From contig JAAWJI010000040.1 in NCBI GenBank assembly GCA_022796795.1, forward strand, positions 1 to 38,691: DNA of 38,691 nucleotides, in the 5' to 3' direction. The notes below the pieces were generated by a model, which was not told the origin of the DNA, searched no databases, and saw only the letters and a program-made list of their open reading frames with translations. This DNA comes from Lachnospiraceae bacterium. GTDB taxonomy: Bacteria; Bacillota; Clostridia; Lachnospirales; Lachnospiraceae. Within the stretch, counting starts at the first letter, position 1, and every line of letters starts with the position of its first letter. The position numbers and the translations under genes were made by a program. Positions 24,923 to 34,716 of this stretch are shown piece after piece.

Positions 24923-26746
24923 ATGAAGGATATAGCAGGAAAATATCATAACCTGCCTGTTTTCTATAAAATATTGATCTGGATGCTGGCGGTATCCATA
25001 CTTCCCTTCATGATTATGGTAGGGTTCATTTTTACCAGGATTGTGACCATCGAGACCTCCCACTGCAAAAGCGAGATTGTGGATAATCTGCGATGGATTG
25101 AGAATCGTGTGACTCAGGAGATCAGCGATCTGCGGCTTCAGGGAATCCGGGTTTCCCAGAATGATCTGGTGTACTCGGAATTGTCCGGCCAGGAGGGGAT
25201 TCAGGAGGTGAACGTCTATGAGGTGAAAAAGAGCCTGTTTGACATTACCCTGTCCGGGCTTTGCCACTCCGCCTATATTGTAGGGAATCAGGGGCTTCAG
25301 GTTTCTAATTCCAGCTCGGAGCGACTGGGGGAGATTATGGCCGGACAGACAGAGCAGCTAAAACAGAATCTGGAGCAGACGGGAAAAACCTTTATCTGGG
25401 GAAATCCTATCCAATACGGGAGCAGTTATCTGCTTCCTTATGTGCGTTTTATTAAGGGCAGAGGGGAAAAGGAGCCTGCGGGTCTCTTTATCGCAAATTT
25501 TTCCGAGAGCAGGCTTGCGGATATTACCCGAGACACCATGGAGAAGGGAAAAATCAAGGTGGAAAATGTGCTGATATTAAGCGAGGACATGATTTTTTCC
25601 TCCTGGAACAAGGAGCTTATGGGGAAAACCCTGGGGCAGGTGACAGAGAATGCAGGAGAGGGAGCTGTATTTGACGGGATCTATGAAAATAAGAAATGCA
25701 TGTTTCTCCGGTTTGAAAACGCGTCTTCCTCAGACTGGCAATACGTGGCGGTGGTGTCCTACAAGGAAATCCACACGGCCAGCCGCAGCATGATTCTGCT
25801 GTTTGTGCCCATCAGTATTTTCTGCGTCTGCTTTATCCTGCTGGCCTCCTATCTGGTTTCCCACAGTATTTCCAAGCCTTTGGAGTATCTGTCCGGGGTA
25901 ATCCGGGACATGGGAAGCCATGATCTGAACATTGAGCTGAAATATCCAGCCTACCGGGACGAGGTGGGCCAGATGTGGACATGTCTGGTCGATATGAAGG
26001 AGCAGTTGAAAAAGTCCATGGAGGAGTCCAAGCGCACCCTGGAGCAAAACCAGCGGCTGCGCATTGAGGCCCTGCGGGCACAGATTAACCCCCATTTTCT
26101 CTACAATACCTTCGGCTCCATTATTTATCTCATTGAGGAGGGAAAGAAGAAGGAGGCCACCGACATGCTGGCGGCCCTGTCAGAGCTTCTCCACATCAGT
26201 ATCAGTCCCTCTGCGGATTACACCGGGGCAGCCAGGGGAAATCTGCCGGGAAAGCGCCTGGAGGGGTATATTCAGGTGGAGCAGGAGCTGAGCCTGATCC
26301 GAAAATATATGGATATCCAGAAAATCCGCTACCAGAATACCTTCCGCTATCTTATTGACGTGGACATGGACATTTTAAAGCTTCCTATTGTGAAGATTAT
26401 CCTGCAGCCAGTGGTGGAAAACGCCCTGGAGCACGGGCTTAAAATGAGCTCCTGCGGGGAGGCTCTGCTTGTGATCCGGGGCTGGAGGGAGGGGGATCTT
26501 TTGATTTTTGAGGTCCAGGACAACTGTAAAACCCTGACGGAACAGCGGATGCGGGAGGTCAATGACTGGCTGTGCGGACGCAAGCCTGCACCGGAGACCA
26601 CGGTGGGCATCGGCCTGAAAAATGTAAATGACAGGATCTGCTATGAGTTTCCGGAGGACGAGCGGCTGGGAGTGCGGCTAGAAAGAAGAGGAGGGAATAC
26701 GGTGACCCGTGTTGTGGTGAGACGAGTGGAGGATGACCATGTATAA
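24923..26746 (+). CDS. Sensor histidine kinase, YesM type
   Basis: The 607-residue kinase has a first membrane segment at about 15-40, an extracellular sensing region (about 41-288), a second membrane segment (about 289-312), a HAMP linker and the His_kinase domain with the phosphorylated histidine H391 in INPHFLYNTF. The ATP-binding domain shows QPVVENALEHGL (N500) and VGIGLKNVNDRI. This class pairs with AraC-type response regulators and controls sugar uptake. The start at 24923 is set by AGAGGAG upstream; longer in-frame starts would run through the terminator hairpin. The partner regulator follows after 59 bases. Confidence 0.93.
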   Translation: MKDIAGKYHNLPVFYKILIWMLAVSILPFMIMVGFIFTRIVTIETSHCKSEIVDNLRWIENRVTQEISDLRLQGIRVSQNDLVYSELSGQEGIQEVNVYEVKKSLFDITLSGLCHSAYIVGNQGLQVSNSSSERLGEIMAGQTEQLKQNLEQTGKTFIWGNPIQYGSSYLLPYVRFIKGRGEKEPAGLFIANFSESRLADITRDTMEKGKIKVENVLILSEDMIFSSWNKELMGKTLGQVTENAGEGAVFDGIYENKKCMFLRFENASSSDWQYVAVVSYKEIHTASRSMILLFVPISIFCVCFILLASYLVSHSISKPLEYLSGVIRDMGSHDLNIELKYPAYRDEVGQMWTCLVDMKEQLKKSMEESKRTLEQNQRLRIEALRAQINPHFLYNTFGSIIYLIEEGKKKEATDMLAALSELLHISISPSADYTGAARGNLPGKRLEGYIQVEQELSLIRKYMDIQKIRYQNTFRYLIDVDMDILKLPIVKIILQPVVENALEHGLKMSSCGEALLVIRGWREGDLLIFEVQDNCKTLTEQRMREVNDWLCGRKPAPETTVGIGLKNVNDRICYEFPEDERLGVRLERRGGNTVTRVVVRRVEDDHV

Positions 26747-26805
26747 GCGGAGAACATGCTTCTTCTGTATAGGGATAATGTTGAGATCAGTGGAGGAGGT
26801 TGGGG

Positions 26806-28389
26806 ATGGAGCTGTATGAACTTCTGATCTGTGATGACGAATGGATGATCCGGGAGCAGATTGCCCGCAGCGCCAGGGAGCTGGGAGGCTTTTCCATAGA
26901 GACGGCGGATTCCGGCCTGGCAGCCTTGGAAATCCTGGAGCGCAAACACGTGGACGGTCTTGTTCTGGATGTGCGCATGCCCAAGATGGATGGGATTACT
27001 CTGCTAAAGGAGCTGAATCAGAGGGAAATTCGGCCGGTGGTGGTGATCCTGAGCGGACACGACGAATTTGAATATGCCCAGCAGTGCCTGCGCTATGGGG
27101 CGGTGGAATATCTGTTGAAGCCTCTGACAGAAGATCAGATCCAAAGCTTTCTCCTGGAGCTGCGCCAGCGGATCTTAAGAAAGGGGCAATATTTGGAAAA
27201 GCTGGAGGAATACGGGCAGAAGCTTGATCTTGTAAAGCCTGTGCTGCGGGAGCAGTTTTTCCGGGAGCTTTTGCAGCGCTCTATGAGCCGGGAGTCCGTG
27301 GGCCGTATGGAGGAGTTTTTGGATGTGCATATCCTGTATCCCTATCTGGCGGCCGCGGTGATCCACATCCGCACAGCCGGGGATCTGCCCCTGGAGGACG
27401 ACCGGAATTCCCTTCGGCGCTACGCCCTGGGAGAGCTTCTGGAGGCGCAGCTCAAAGAGCGGTTTCCCACTAATCTGTTTCACACGGAGAGCCAGATTCT
27501 CACTGTCATTGCCGGAGACACCCGGGAGAATCTGGGGCCGAGGCTTCAGCATGCCCTGTCTGAGCTGCTTCCTGTCATTTCCCGGGATCTGTCCGTCCAG
27601 TTCCACGCGGGAATCGGAAGTGTGGTCACTTCTGTGGAGAAAATACGGGATTCCTATGCCCAGGCCCTGTACGCCTTAAGCGTCAATGATTTTGACCAGG
27701 AGACGGGTCTGGTGGATATCAAGGACATTGTGGATGAGGGAAAGCGGGAGAGCAGTGTGCGGGAGCTTCGCAGCACCCTGCGGGAGCTTATGGCATCCGC
27801 AGCGGTGACGGCCAGTCAGGAGCTGGTGGAACATCTGCGCCGGGCCTTGGAGCAAGTCCGCCAGAGCGAGGCGGATCTGGACACAGCTATTTATTTCTGC
27901 AGCTATCTGGCGGTTATTGCCCTGGATCGCCTGGATATCCAGCTGGAGCTTCTCCGGGGCAATCCTCTCTACGAAATCGCGGCAAAGACCACTCCGGAGG
28001 AGGTGTATCACAGCGCCGGACAGCTGTTGGAGACCATGGAGAAGACCCTAAACGCCAGTCAGCAGAACCGGATCCGCCGCATAGCGGATAACTGCCGGAA
28101 GATTATTGAGCGGGATTACGGGAAAAAGATCGGGATTATGGAAATCGCAGAGCAGATGGAGGTGAGCAGCAACTACCTGTCCACCATATTCCGCAGGGAG
28201 ACCCAGTACAGCGTCAACGAATATCTCAATGCGGTGCGGTTAAAGCATGCCAAGCGGCTTCTGCGGGAAACGAATCTGAAGGTGTATGAGATCGCAGAAC
28301 AGGTGGGATTTTCGGATACCTATTATTTCAGCAGCGTGTTTAAGAAGCTTGTGGGGGTGACGCCCAGCGAGTATCGCAATAGCGTGTGA
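26806..28389 (+). CDS. Response regulator with AraC-type DNA-binding domain, YesN type
   Basis: The 527-residue protein has a receiver domain with acidic pocket D10/D11, phosphorylated D55 (LVLDVRMPKMDG), S83 and K105, a long middle region, and a C-terminal AraC double helix-turn-helix (IAEQMEVSSNYLSTIFRRE, IAEQVGFSDTYYFSSVFKK). It is the partner of the kinase just upstream and probably activates the ABC transporter operon. The start ATG at 26806 has GGAGG six bases upstream; a TTG two codons earlier is unlikely. Confidence 0.94.
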   Translation: MELYELLICDDEWMIREQIARSARELGGFSIETADSGLAALEILERKHVDGLVLDVRMPKMDGITLLKELNQREIRPVVVILSGHDEFEYAQQCLRYGAVEYLLKPLTEDQIQSFLLELRQRILRKGQYLEKLEEYGQKLDLVKPVLREQFFRELLQRSMSRESVGRMEEFLDVHILYPYLAAAVIHIRTAGDLPLEDDRNSLRRYALGELLEAQLKERFPTNLFHTESQILTVIAGDTRENLGPRLQHALSELLPVISRDLSVQFHAGIGSVVTSVEKIRDSYAQALYALSVNDFDQETGLVDIKDIVDEGKRESSVRELRSTLRELMASAAVTASQELVEHLRRALEQVRQSEADLDTAIYFCSYLAVIALDRLDIQLELLRGNPLYEIAAKTTPEEVYHSAGQLLETMEKTLNASQQNRIRRIADNCRKIIERDYGKKIGIMEIAEQMEVSSNYLSTIFRRETQYSVNEYLNAVRLKHAKRLLRETNLKVYEIAEQVGFSDTYYFSSVFKKLVGVTPSEYRNSV

Positions 28390-28464
28390 CGTTTCTCCCT
28401 ACTTGCGCTGCGTCCGGAAATGTGATACCGTAAAAGGAAATAGTGGAGGAAAGGGGCAGAAAAT

Positions 28465-29766
28465 ATGCACAAGAAAACAGATTCTGCAGAAAAATTATTT
28501 GCGTTTATTGAGGAGGGAACATCCCCCTTTCATGTGGTCCAGGCGGTGGTCCGCAGGCTTCGTGATGCGGGGTTTGAGGAGCTGAAGCTTGGACGGGATT
28601 GGTGCCTGAATAACGGCGGGCGTTATTTTATGATTCACCACGGTTCCAGCCTGCTGGCCTTTACCATTGGAGAGCATTTTACCTTTCGGGACCCGGTGCG
28701 GATCGCGGCGGCCCACACGGATTTCCCGGGGCTTCGGATTAAGACAAAGCCGGAGGTGGAAAAGGAAGGGTATAGGCAGCTCAACGTGGAGGTTTACGGC
28801 GGGGCGATTTTAAATACCTGGCTTGACCGGCCCCTGAGCGCGGCTGGCCGGGTGGCTCTGCGCAGCAGCCAGGCCTTTTATCCCCGAATGCGGCTGGTGG
28901 ATTTGAAAAAGCCTTTGTTTACCGTACCCAATGTGGCCATTCATCTGGAAAAGGAGATAAACAAGGGGCTTGAGCTAAACCGACAGAAGGATTTGCTGCC
29001 TCTGGCAGGGCTTGCAGGAGAGGATGAAGAGAAAAAGCTGGAAGAATTTTTCCTCCATGCCCTTGCCCGGAAGCTTCAGGTGGAGCCGGAGGAGATTCTG
29101 GATTTTGAGCTGGGGCTGTATAACACGGACAGAGGAGAGTTTCTGGGGCTGGAGGAGGAGTTTCTTTCAGCTCCCCGCCTGGACGACCTGACCGGCGTGG
29201 AGGCAGTACTGGAGGGAATTGTGGAGACTTCCGGGGACCGGGGAATTCATGTGGCGGCTTTCTTCGATCACGAGGAGATCGGGAGTAAAACCAAGCAGGG
29301 GGCAGGATCCGCCCTATTGTCCATGGTGCTGGAGAAGATTCTGCTGTCCTTTGGACGGGACCGGCAGCAGTTTCTGGAGATCATGTCAGACGCCATGCTC
29401 CTGTCCGTGGATGTGGGCCATGCCATTCATCCCAATAAGGCGGATAAAAGCGATATTACAGCCAAGGGCATCCTGGGCAAGGGACTTTTGATTAAGGAGA
29501 ACAGCGGCCAGGCCTATGCCACGGACTGCGAGGCCATTGCAGTGGTCCAGCAGCTTTGCCTGGATCAGGAGATTGACTTCCAGAAAGTGACGAACCGGTC
29601 GGATGTAACCGGGGGAAGCACTCTGGGGCCCATTGCATCTGCCATGCTGCCAGTGCGAACCGTGGATATCGGAGTTCCCCTGCTGGCCATGCATTCGGCC
29701 CGGGAGCTGATGGGAACCAGGGATCAGGAGGAGCTGGCCCGATTATTAAAGGCCTATTTCTCCTGA
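28465..29766 (+). CDS. M18 family aminopeptidase
   Basis: The 433-residue protein matches the di-zinc aspartyl aminopeptidase family M18. Ligands and catalytic residues are H84/D86 in AAAHTDFPGL, bridging D240 in LDDLTGVEA, E270/E271 in DHEEIGS, D316 in VDVGHAIHP and a late histidine in LLAMHSARE. It removes N-terminal residues, often acidic, from cytosolic peptides. It stands alone between the two-component genes and degV; no clear operon partner. Confidence 0.95.
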   Translation: MHKKTDSAEKLFAFIEEGTSPFHVVQAVVRRLRDAGFEELKLGRDWCLNNGGRYFMIHHGSSLLAFTIGEHFTFRDPVRIAAAHTDFPGLRIKTKPEVEKEGYRQLNVEVYGGAILNTWLDRPLSAAGRVALRSSQAFYPRMRLVDLKKPLFTVPNVAIHLEKEINKGLELNRQKDLLPLAGLAGEDEEKKLEEFFLHALARKLQVEPEEILDFELGLYNTDRGEFLGLEEEFLSAPRLDDLTGVEAVLEGIVETSGDRGIHVAAFFDHEEIGSKTKQGAGSALLSMVLEKILLSFGRDRQQFLEIMSDAMLLSVDVGHAIHPNKADKSDITAKGILGKGLLIKENSGQAYATDCEAIAVVQQLCLDQEIDFQKVTNRSDVTGGSTLGPIASAMLPVRTVDIGVPLLAMHSARELMGTRDQEELARLLKAYFS

Positions 29767-29858
29767 CGAAGACACGTCCAACTCTCCCTTATCCGGACTT
29801 TCCAGTGAGCACGGGATGGTTGAACTTATGAAAGAAAAGAAAACATTGCTGTCAGGGG

Positions 29859-29887
29859 TTGAAAACTGTAAAAATCTGTGGTACCAT
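29859..29887 (+). promoter_or_regulatory. Promoter of the degV-type gene
   Basis: TTGAAA (29859-29864) and TACCAT (29882-29887) are 17 bases apart with TG just before the -10. Twelve bases, AAATCTGTGGTA, are shared exactly with the promoter region of the small membrane protein gene near 30.9 kb. Confidence 0.5.
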
Positions 29888-29926
29888 AATACCTAGTAAT
29901 GAAAACTATGTTATGCGGAGGCAGAT

Positions 29927-30766
29927 ATGAGTTATAAGATTATTGTGGATAGCTGCGGAGAACTGACAGATGCATGTAAGGAGAGCGGATACTACGAAAA
30001 TGTTGCTCTCTCCATTGATATTGACGGATACCAGGTGGTGGATGATGAGACCTTTGACCAGGCGGATTTTCTGCGGAGAGTTGCGGCCAGTCCCAACTGT
30101 CCCAAGTCTTCCTGTCCCTCCCCGGAGCGCTATATGGAGGCTTTTGAGGGAGACGCAGAGCATATTTATGTGGTGACCCTGTCAGCAGAGCTGTCCGGCT
30201 CCTATAACAGCGCGGAGCTGGCAAAACGGCTTTATGAGGAGAAGCACAAGGAAAAGAAGATCCATGTTTTTAATTCCTGCTCAGCCTCCATTGGGGAAAC
30301 TCTCATTGCCTTGAAGACCGAGGAGTGTGAAAAGGCAGGAAAGAGTTTTGAGGAGACCGTGGAGGTGGTGGAGGGCTATATCAGGGAGCAGCACACCTAT
30401 TTTGTGCTGGAAAGCCTGGAAGCCCTGCGGAAAAACGGGCGTCTCAGCAATCTGAAGGCCTTTGTGGCCAACGCGCTGAATATAAAGCCTGTCATGGCCT
30501 CCACGCCGGAGGGCAGGATCCAGCAGCTGGACCAGATGCGGGGCATCAACCGGGCTCTGAAAAAAATGGTGGAGATCATTGTCAAAGAGGTTCGGGATCC
30601 GGCAGAGAAAATACTGGCTATCTCCCATTGCAACTGCCGGGAGCGGGCTCTGATGGTGAAGGAAGAGCTGCAAAAGCTTATAAAGGTAAAGGATATCCTG
30701 GTGCTGGATACAAACGGGATCAGCAGCTTGTATGCCAGCGACGGGGGGATTATTGTAGTGGTGTAA
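29927..30766 (+). CDS. DegV family fatty-acid-binding protein
   Basis: The 279-residue protein has DegV hallmarks: YKIIVDSCGELT at the start, the SSCPSPERYMEAF loop, VVTLSAELSGSYNSA and the second-domain motif YFVLESLEALRKNGRLS. Family members bind fatty acids; FakB-type members present them to the kinase FakA for membrane lipid synthesis. No fakA is nearby. A single gene with its own promoter and terminator. Confidence 0.93.
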   Translation: MSYKIIVDSCGELTDACKESGYYENVALSIDIDGYQVVDDETFDQADFLRRVAASPNCPKSSCPSPERYMEAFEGDAEHIYVVTLSAELSGSYNSAELAKRLYEEKHKEKKIHVFNSCSASIGETLIALKTEECEKAGKSFEETVEVVEGYIREQHTYFVLESLEALRKNGRLSNLKAFVANALNIKPVMASTPEGRIQQLDQMRGINRALKKMVEIIVKEVRDPAEKILAISHCNCRERALMVKEELQKLIKVKDILVLDTNGISSLYASDGGIIVVV

Positions 30767-30799
30767 AAGGATCGATCTAGTATGCAGTCAGGGGATCAG

Positions 30800-30839
30800 C
30801 GGCATTTGCGCCTTGGGGTGAGGGCGGGAATGCCGTTTT
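30800..30839 (+). terminator. Terminator after the degV-type gene
   Basis: CGGCATT (30800-30806) pairs with AATGCCG (30829-30835), with inner CGCC/GGCG pairing, followed by TTTTA. Confidence 0.7.
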
Positions 30840-30895
30840 ACTCTCAGCCGTTTTAATCTTATAAAAAAATCCATGCAATTTTCGCAAATCTGTGG

Positions 30896-30901
30896 TAAGA
30901 T
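30896..30901 (+). promoter_or_regulatory. Extended -10 promoter of the small membrane protein gene
   Basis: TAAGAT preceded by TG-G forms an extended -10 element; the -35 (about 30873-30878) is poor. It is about 70 bases upstream of the start codon. Confidence 0.4.
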
Positions 30902-30970
30902 GATAAAAACGGAAGGCAATGTGGGTCCTGTCTGCCGTAAAACAGAAAATACATGAAAGAGGTTTTGGAT

Positions 30971-31210
30971 ATGAGTCAGGAAAAAGTAAACCGCTATAAA
31001 CAGGAGAAGGCAAACCGGAAGGAGGCTTTAGCCAAAGAAAAAAGAAACGCCATGATCGCAAAGGTAGTGGGAGGCGTAGTGGCGTTGGCTCTGGTGTGCT
31101 GGATTGGCTATTCTGTTTATGATATGACAAATAAGCCGGATACCACTCCTATTGAGGTGGATTCCACAGCCCTGGATGAGTATTTAAACGCCATGGAGAC
31201 GGCTGAATAA
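30971..31210 (+). CDS. Small single-pass membrane protein, unknown function
   Basis: The 79-residue protein has a highly charged, lysine- and glutamate-rich cytoplasmic helix (residues 1-27), one membrane segment (about 29-50, IAKVVGGVVALALVCWIGYSVY) and a short acidic tail outside the membrane. The start at 30971 is chosen because AAAGAGG lies at proper spacing; an ATG six codons earlier overlaps that site. It has its own promoter and lies between degV and a gene for a secreted protein. No family is recognised. Confidence 0.75.
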   Translation: MSQEKVNRYKQEKANRKEALAKEKRNAMIAKVVGGVVALALVCWIGYSVYDMTNKPDTTPIEVDSTALDEYLNAMETAE

Positions 31211-31303
31211 GATAGAATTAAAAAATTTTTAAAAAAATTTTCTGATTTTGAATCTTTTTCCATCTCAGTTTCGTCTATATATATGTAAGGTACTTGTAAG
31301 AGA

Positions 31304-31987
31304 ATGGAAATGGGTGATACAATGAGCAATCAATCTTGTTTCAGAAAAATAATAGGCGGAGCAGCCGCTGTGATGCTGCTGTTGGGATTTGCGGCAGATG
31401 GACAGGCAGCCTGCCTGGAAGAGCAGGGGCAGCAGGGATCCTGGCAGACGAAAAACAGTGTGTTGGCAGCAACACCAGCGCAGGAGACACAGGCGGCGGA
31501 TTCTCCGGTTTTGTTGTCGGTATCCTATGATCTGAAGGCGGAGGAGACAGAGGTGCAGGCGCCTCTGGCAGTGCAGTTAAACCAGGTGCTGGCTTTGGAG
31601 CTTCAGCTGGAGACAGAGCAGAATGTAGAGGATTGGGCAAATACCCATGCTATATATGAGGAGCTATTGATTCAGTTGGTTACAGGCGGCTATAATCGGG
31701 AGCAGGGAACTGAGAACAAATATGCCCGGGAGCATGGCAGTGTGCTGGATCAGCAGATGGCGGATTATTACCGGGACTTTATCAATGCCAACGGAAACAG
31801 CCGGACAGCGGCGGTTTTGGAAAAATACCTGCAGGTGCTGGAGGAGAATGGGCTGGAGATCAGCGGTCCGGTGCTGGAATTTTATGAGGAGACGCCGGAA
31901 CTGGTCCGCAAATGGAGCCATATGGAAAAGGGAGACGCCAGATACTGGCTTTGGAAGCTGGGGTTGCTGGACCTATTTGAGAGTTAA
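31304..31987 (+). CDS. Putative secreted protein, unknown function
   Basis: Up to 227 residues. A Sec signal peptide is visible: a short basic region (FRKIIGG), a hydrophobic core AAAVMLLLGFAA and a likely cleavage after DGQA. The mature part is rich in Glu and Gln and ends in a region with aromatic and acidic residues (DARYWLWKLGLLDLF). Three in-frame ATGs (31304, 31310, 31322) are possible and none has a strong ribosome site, so the start is uncertain. No known domain is recognised. A strong terminator follows. Confidence 0.7.
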   Translation: MEMGDTMSNQSCFRKIIGGAAAVMLLLGFAADGQAACLEEQGQQGSWQTKNSVLAATPAQETQAADSPVLLSVSYDLKAEETEVQAPLAVQLNQVLALELQLETEQNVEDWANTHAIYEELLIQLVTGGYNREQGTENKYAREHGSVLDQQMADYYRDFINANGNSRTAAVLEKYLQVLEENGLEISGPVLEFYEETPELVRKWSHMEKGDARYWLWKLGLLDLFES

Positions 31988-32005
31988 AGATTATAGAGGA
32001 TTAGA

Positions 32006-32047
32006 GAAAAACCGGAGCTGTGGCAAAACAGCCCCGGTTTTTTTGTA
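32006..32047. terminator. Bidirectional terminator between convergent genes
   Basis: ACCGG-a-GCTGT (from 32011) pairs with ACAGC-c-CCGGT (to 32038), with A-runs before and seven T residues after, so it can stop both the secreted-protein gene and the oxidoreductase gene that converges on it. Confidence 0.88.
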
Positions 32048-32055
32048 CTTTGTTG

Positions 32056-33156
32056 CTATAAAGGCATCATCAGAGACTGAGAGGCATCCATAACTTCCTC
32101 TGCGGTAACCTCCCGGCCAAGCTTGCTGGACAGTACAATTCCCTCCTGGATCAGCATGGTCTGAAGCGCCAGCTCCGCGGTGGGAAGCAGTTCTACCTCT
32201 CCTGTGAGAGCGGCAATCCAGTGAGCCTCCGAGGAGGTGTAGGCGTATTCCTTTGGCTCGGTGTGAGTCCAGCGGAAATCCATATTTTCCAGATCGCCGG
32301 TGCAGTCAAGCTCTGTATCCCCAATGGTGGTGTGGAAGCTGAAGGGATCCAGCTTAACGCCTCCCAGGGAGCCCAGAAGAAGGCTGGGAGCCAGAGAATC
32401 CAGATGCACGGCCCAGGATTCAAAGAGATCCATGGTCAGATCCTTATCAAAGCGCACAAAGCCTGTGCCAAGCTCCTCCACATCATAATGACTCTGGAGC
32501 CTTCTCTGCTCATTCATGGGGATTTTCTGATAAAGCTGTCCGCACATGCGCCGGGGAGCGGGTAATCCCATGAGGTAGAGCAGAAGAGAAATATCATACA
32601 CGCCGAAATCATACAAAGCGCCGCCGCCGGCGTATTTTTTTTGCACAAAATCTGCGCTTCCATAGCCGTCCACAAAAGGCCGATTCCGCCGCCGGAAAGC
32701 CACGGAGCGGGCATGGTAGATCTCTCCCAGGGCGCCGCTGTCCACCAGGCGCTTTGCAGCCCGGGCATTGGGCTCATAGAGAAGCCCCAGTTGAATGTGA
32801 AGGGATTTTCCGCTATCCTTTGCGGCCTCCACCATGGCAAGTCCGTCTGCGTAGGTTCCTGCCAAAGGCTTTTCACAGTACACATGCTTACCGGCCTGGA
32901 AGGCAGCAATGGCAGCCGATGCATGCAGGTTGTTGTGGAGGCAGATATCAATGGCGTCTATGTCGTCTCGCTTTAACATTTCCTGATAATCAGTATAAAC
33001 GCTGGGGATGTTCCATTTTGCGGCGCACCGCTCCGCGGATTCCTGGGTACGGCTGCAGACGGCAACGACCTGGGCCTCCGGAATATCCTGGAAGCATTGT
33101 AAATGTTTGTTGGAAATCATGCCTGCGCCAATTAAACCAATGCGAATCTGTTTCAT
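32056..33156 (-). CDS. Gfo/Idh/MocA family oxidoreductase
   Basis: The 366-residue protein has the NAD(P)-binding motif IGLIGAGMISNKH, the family signature YCEKPLAGTYAD with the catalytic lysine and the second-domain motif GGGALYDFGVYDI. It is a paralogue in family of the 22.5-kb gene but clearly different in sequence. Its substrate is unknown; it stands alone, with GGAGAG upstream of its ATG, and no transporter or kinase gene beside it. Confidence 0.88.
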   Translation of the reverse strand: MKQIRIGLIGAGMISNKHLQCFQDIPEAQVVAVCSRTQESAERCAAKWNIPSVYTDYQEMLKRDDIDAIDICLHNNLHASAAIAAFQAGKHVYCEKPLAGTYADGLAMVEAAKDSGKSLHIQLGLLYEPNARAAKRLVDSGALGEIYHARSVAFRRRNRPFVDGYGSADFVQKKYAGGGALYDFGVYDISLLLYLMGLPAPRRMCGQLYQKIPMNEQRRLQSHYDVEELGTGFVRFDKDLTMDLFESWAVHLDSLAPSLLLGSLGGVKLDPFSFHTTIGDTELDCTGDLENMDFRWTHTEPKEYAYTSSEAHWIAALTGEVELLPTAELALQTMLIQEGIVLSSKLGREVTAEEVMDASQSLMMPL

Positions 33157-33309
33157 AAAAGGCTCTCCTTTGTATAAAATATCTGTTAATTACTTGAATC
33201 ATGCCATAAAAGAATAGGGAAGTCAAGGAAAATATTAGGAAAGAAGAGAAAGAAGAGAACCGGACAGAAGAGAAATTGAAGAAAAGAATTGAGTAAATGC
33301 CACAAGCGG

Positions 33310-33376
33310 CAAGATAAAAAAGAAACAGCCCAGGACTGGCCTCTCTATTCTTTAGAGGGAGATTTATCCTGGGCTG
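33310..33376 (-). terminator. Terminator of argG
   Basis: A perfect 10-bp stem (33376-33367 with 33335-33326, TCCTGGGCTG/CAGCCCAGGA) encloses a second hairpin CCTCT/AGAGG and is followed on the minus strand by TTTCTTTTTT. Confidence 0.85.
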
Positions 33377-33404
33377 ATGATATTTTATACTATTGTGGGA
33401 GAAT

Positions 33405-34625
33405 TTATTTCCGCTCCGCCTCCGCAAGCTTCATGGCCCTCACCTTCAGGGGCAGTCCGAACAGGGTGATGAAGCCGCTGGCGTCGTGATGGTCATAGAG
33501 ATCTCCGGTGGTGAAGGAGGCCAGGGACTCGCTGTACAGGCTGTAGGGCGAGGTGGTTCCGGCCTTGATGATATTGCCCTTGTAGAGTTTGAATTTCACT
33601 TCGCCGGTCACATATTCCTGGGTGCTGGTGACAAAGGCCTGCACGGCCTCCCGCAGGGGGGTAAACCATTTTCCCTCGTATACGATCTGGGCCATTTTGT
33701 TGCCCATGTCTTTCTTTACTTCCATGGTGGCCCGATCCAGAACCAGCTCCTCCAGTTGTTCATGGGCCTCCATGAGAATGGTGCCGCCGGGTGTCTCGTA
33801 GACGCCCCGGGATTTCATGCCCACTACCCGATTTTCCACAATGTCCACAATGCCGATGCCATGCTTGCCGCCCAGAGTATTCAGCTCCTTGATGATTTCA
33901 GAAACCTTCATGGGTTTTCCATTGAGTGAGGTGGGGACGCCCTTTTCGAAGGTCATGGTTACTGTCTCCGCCTCGTCGGGAGCCTGCTGAGGGGTTACGC
34001 CCAGCACCAGCATGTGCTCATAATTGGGCTCCTTTGAGGGATCCTCCAGCTCCAGGCCCTCATGGCTGATGTGCCATAGGTTCCGGTCCCGGCTGTAGCT
34101 CTGGCTGTGGTCAAAGGGAAGATTGATGCCATGCTGTTTGCAGTACTCGATCTCATCCTCCCGGGACTGCATGGTCCAGATGTCGGTCATGCGCCAGGGG
34201 GCGATGATCTTCAGGTCTGGAGCCAGAGCCTTGATGCCCAGCTCAAAGCGGATCTGGTCGTTTCCCTTGCCGGTAGCCCCGTGGCAGATGGCGGAAGCGC
34301 CCTCCTTGCGGGCAATCTCCACCAGACGCTTGGCGATGACCGGGCGGGCCATGGAGGTGCCCAGGAGATATTTGTTTTCATATACAGCCCCGGCCTGTAC
34401 GCAGGGCATAATGTAGTCGTCGCAGAATTCATCTACGATATCCTCAATATATAATTTGGAAGCGCCGGAGAGTTTTGCCCGCTCCTCCAGACCATCCAGC
34501 TCGTTTCCCTGTCCGCAGTCGATGCAGCAGCAGATGACCTCATAGTCGAAATGCTCCTTTAACCAGGGGATAATGGCGGTGGTATCCAGGCCGCCGGAAT
34601 AGGCCAGTACAACTTTTTCTTTCAT
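33405..34625 (-). CDS. argG: Argininosuccinate synthase
   Basis: The 406-residue enzyme joins citrulline and aspartate using ATP to make argininosuccinate. The nucleotide-binding loop AYSGGLDTT (8-16) and family segments such as [15 protein letters not shown] and [14 protein letters not shown] are plain. The start has AAGGAGG nine bases upstream. It is transcribed away from argC, with a shared regulatory region of 466 bases, and no argH follows it in this window. Confidence 0.97.
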   Translation of the reverse strand: MKEKVVLAYSGGLDTTAIIPWLKEHFDYEVICCCIDCGQGNELDGLEERAKLSGASKLYIEDIVDEFCDDYIMPCVQAGAVYENKYLLGTSMARPVIAKRLVEIARKEGASAICHGATGKGNDQIRFELGIKALAPDLKIIAPWRMTDIWTMQSREDEIEYCKQHGINLPFDHSQSYSRDRNLWHISHEGLELEDPSKEPNYEHMLVLGVTPQQAPDEAETVTMTFEKGVPTSLNGKPMKVSEIIKELNTLGGKHGIGIVDIVENRVVGMKSRGVYETPGGTILMEAHEQLEELVLDRATMEVKKDMGNKMAQIVYEGKWFTPLREAVQAFVTSTQEYVTGEVKFKLYKGNIIKAGTTSPYSLYSESLASFTTGDLYDHHDASGFITLFGLPLKVRAMKLAEAERK

Positions 34626-34687
34626 CTCTATAATCCTCCTTCAGCCCGCAGGGCTTTGTATTACAAATTTGATTTTCAACAGTAACT

Positions 34688-34716
34688 AATATACAACAGA
34701 AGTAATAAATATGCAA
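34688..34716 (-). promoter_or_regulatory. Promoter of argG
   Basis: On the minus strand TTGCAT (34716-34711) and TATATT (34693-34688) are 17 bases apart. The -35 lies within TGCATATTTAT, one of three related TGCAT-AAATA-type elements in this region. Confidence 0.55.
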
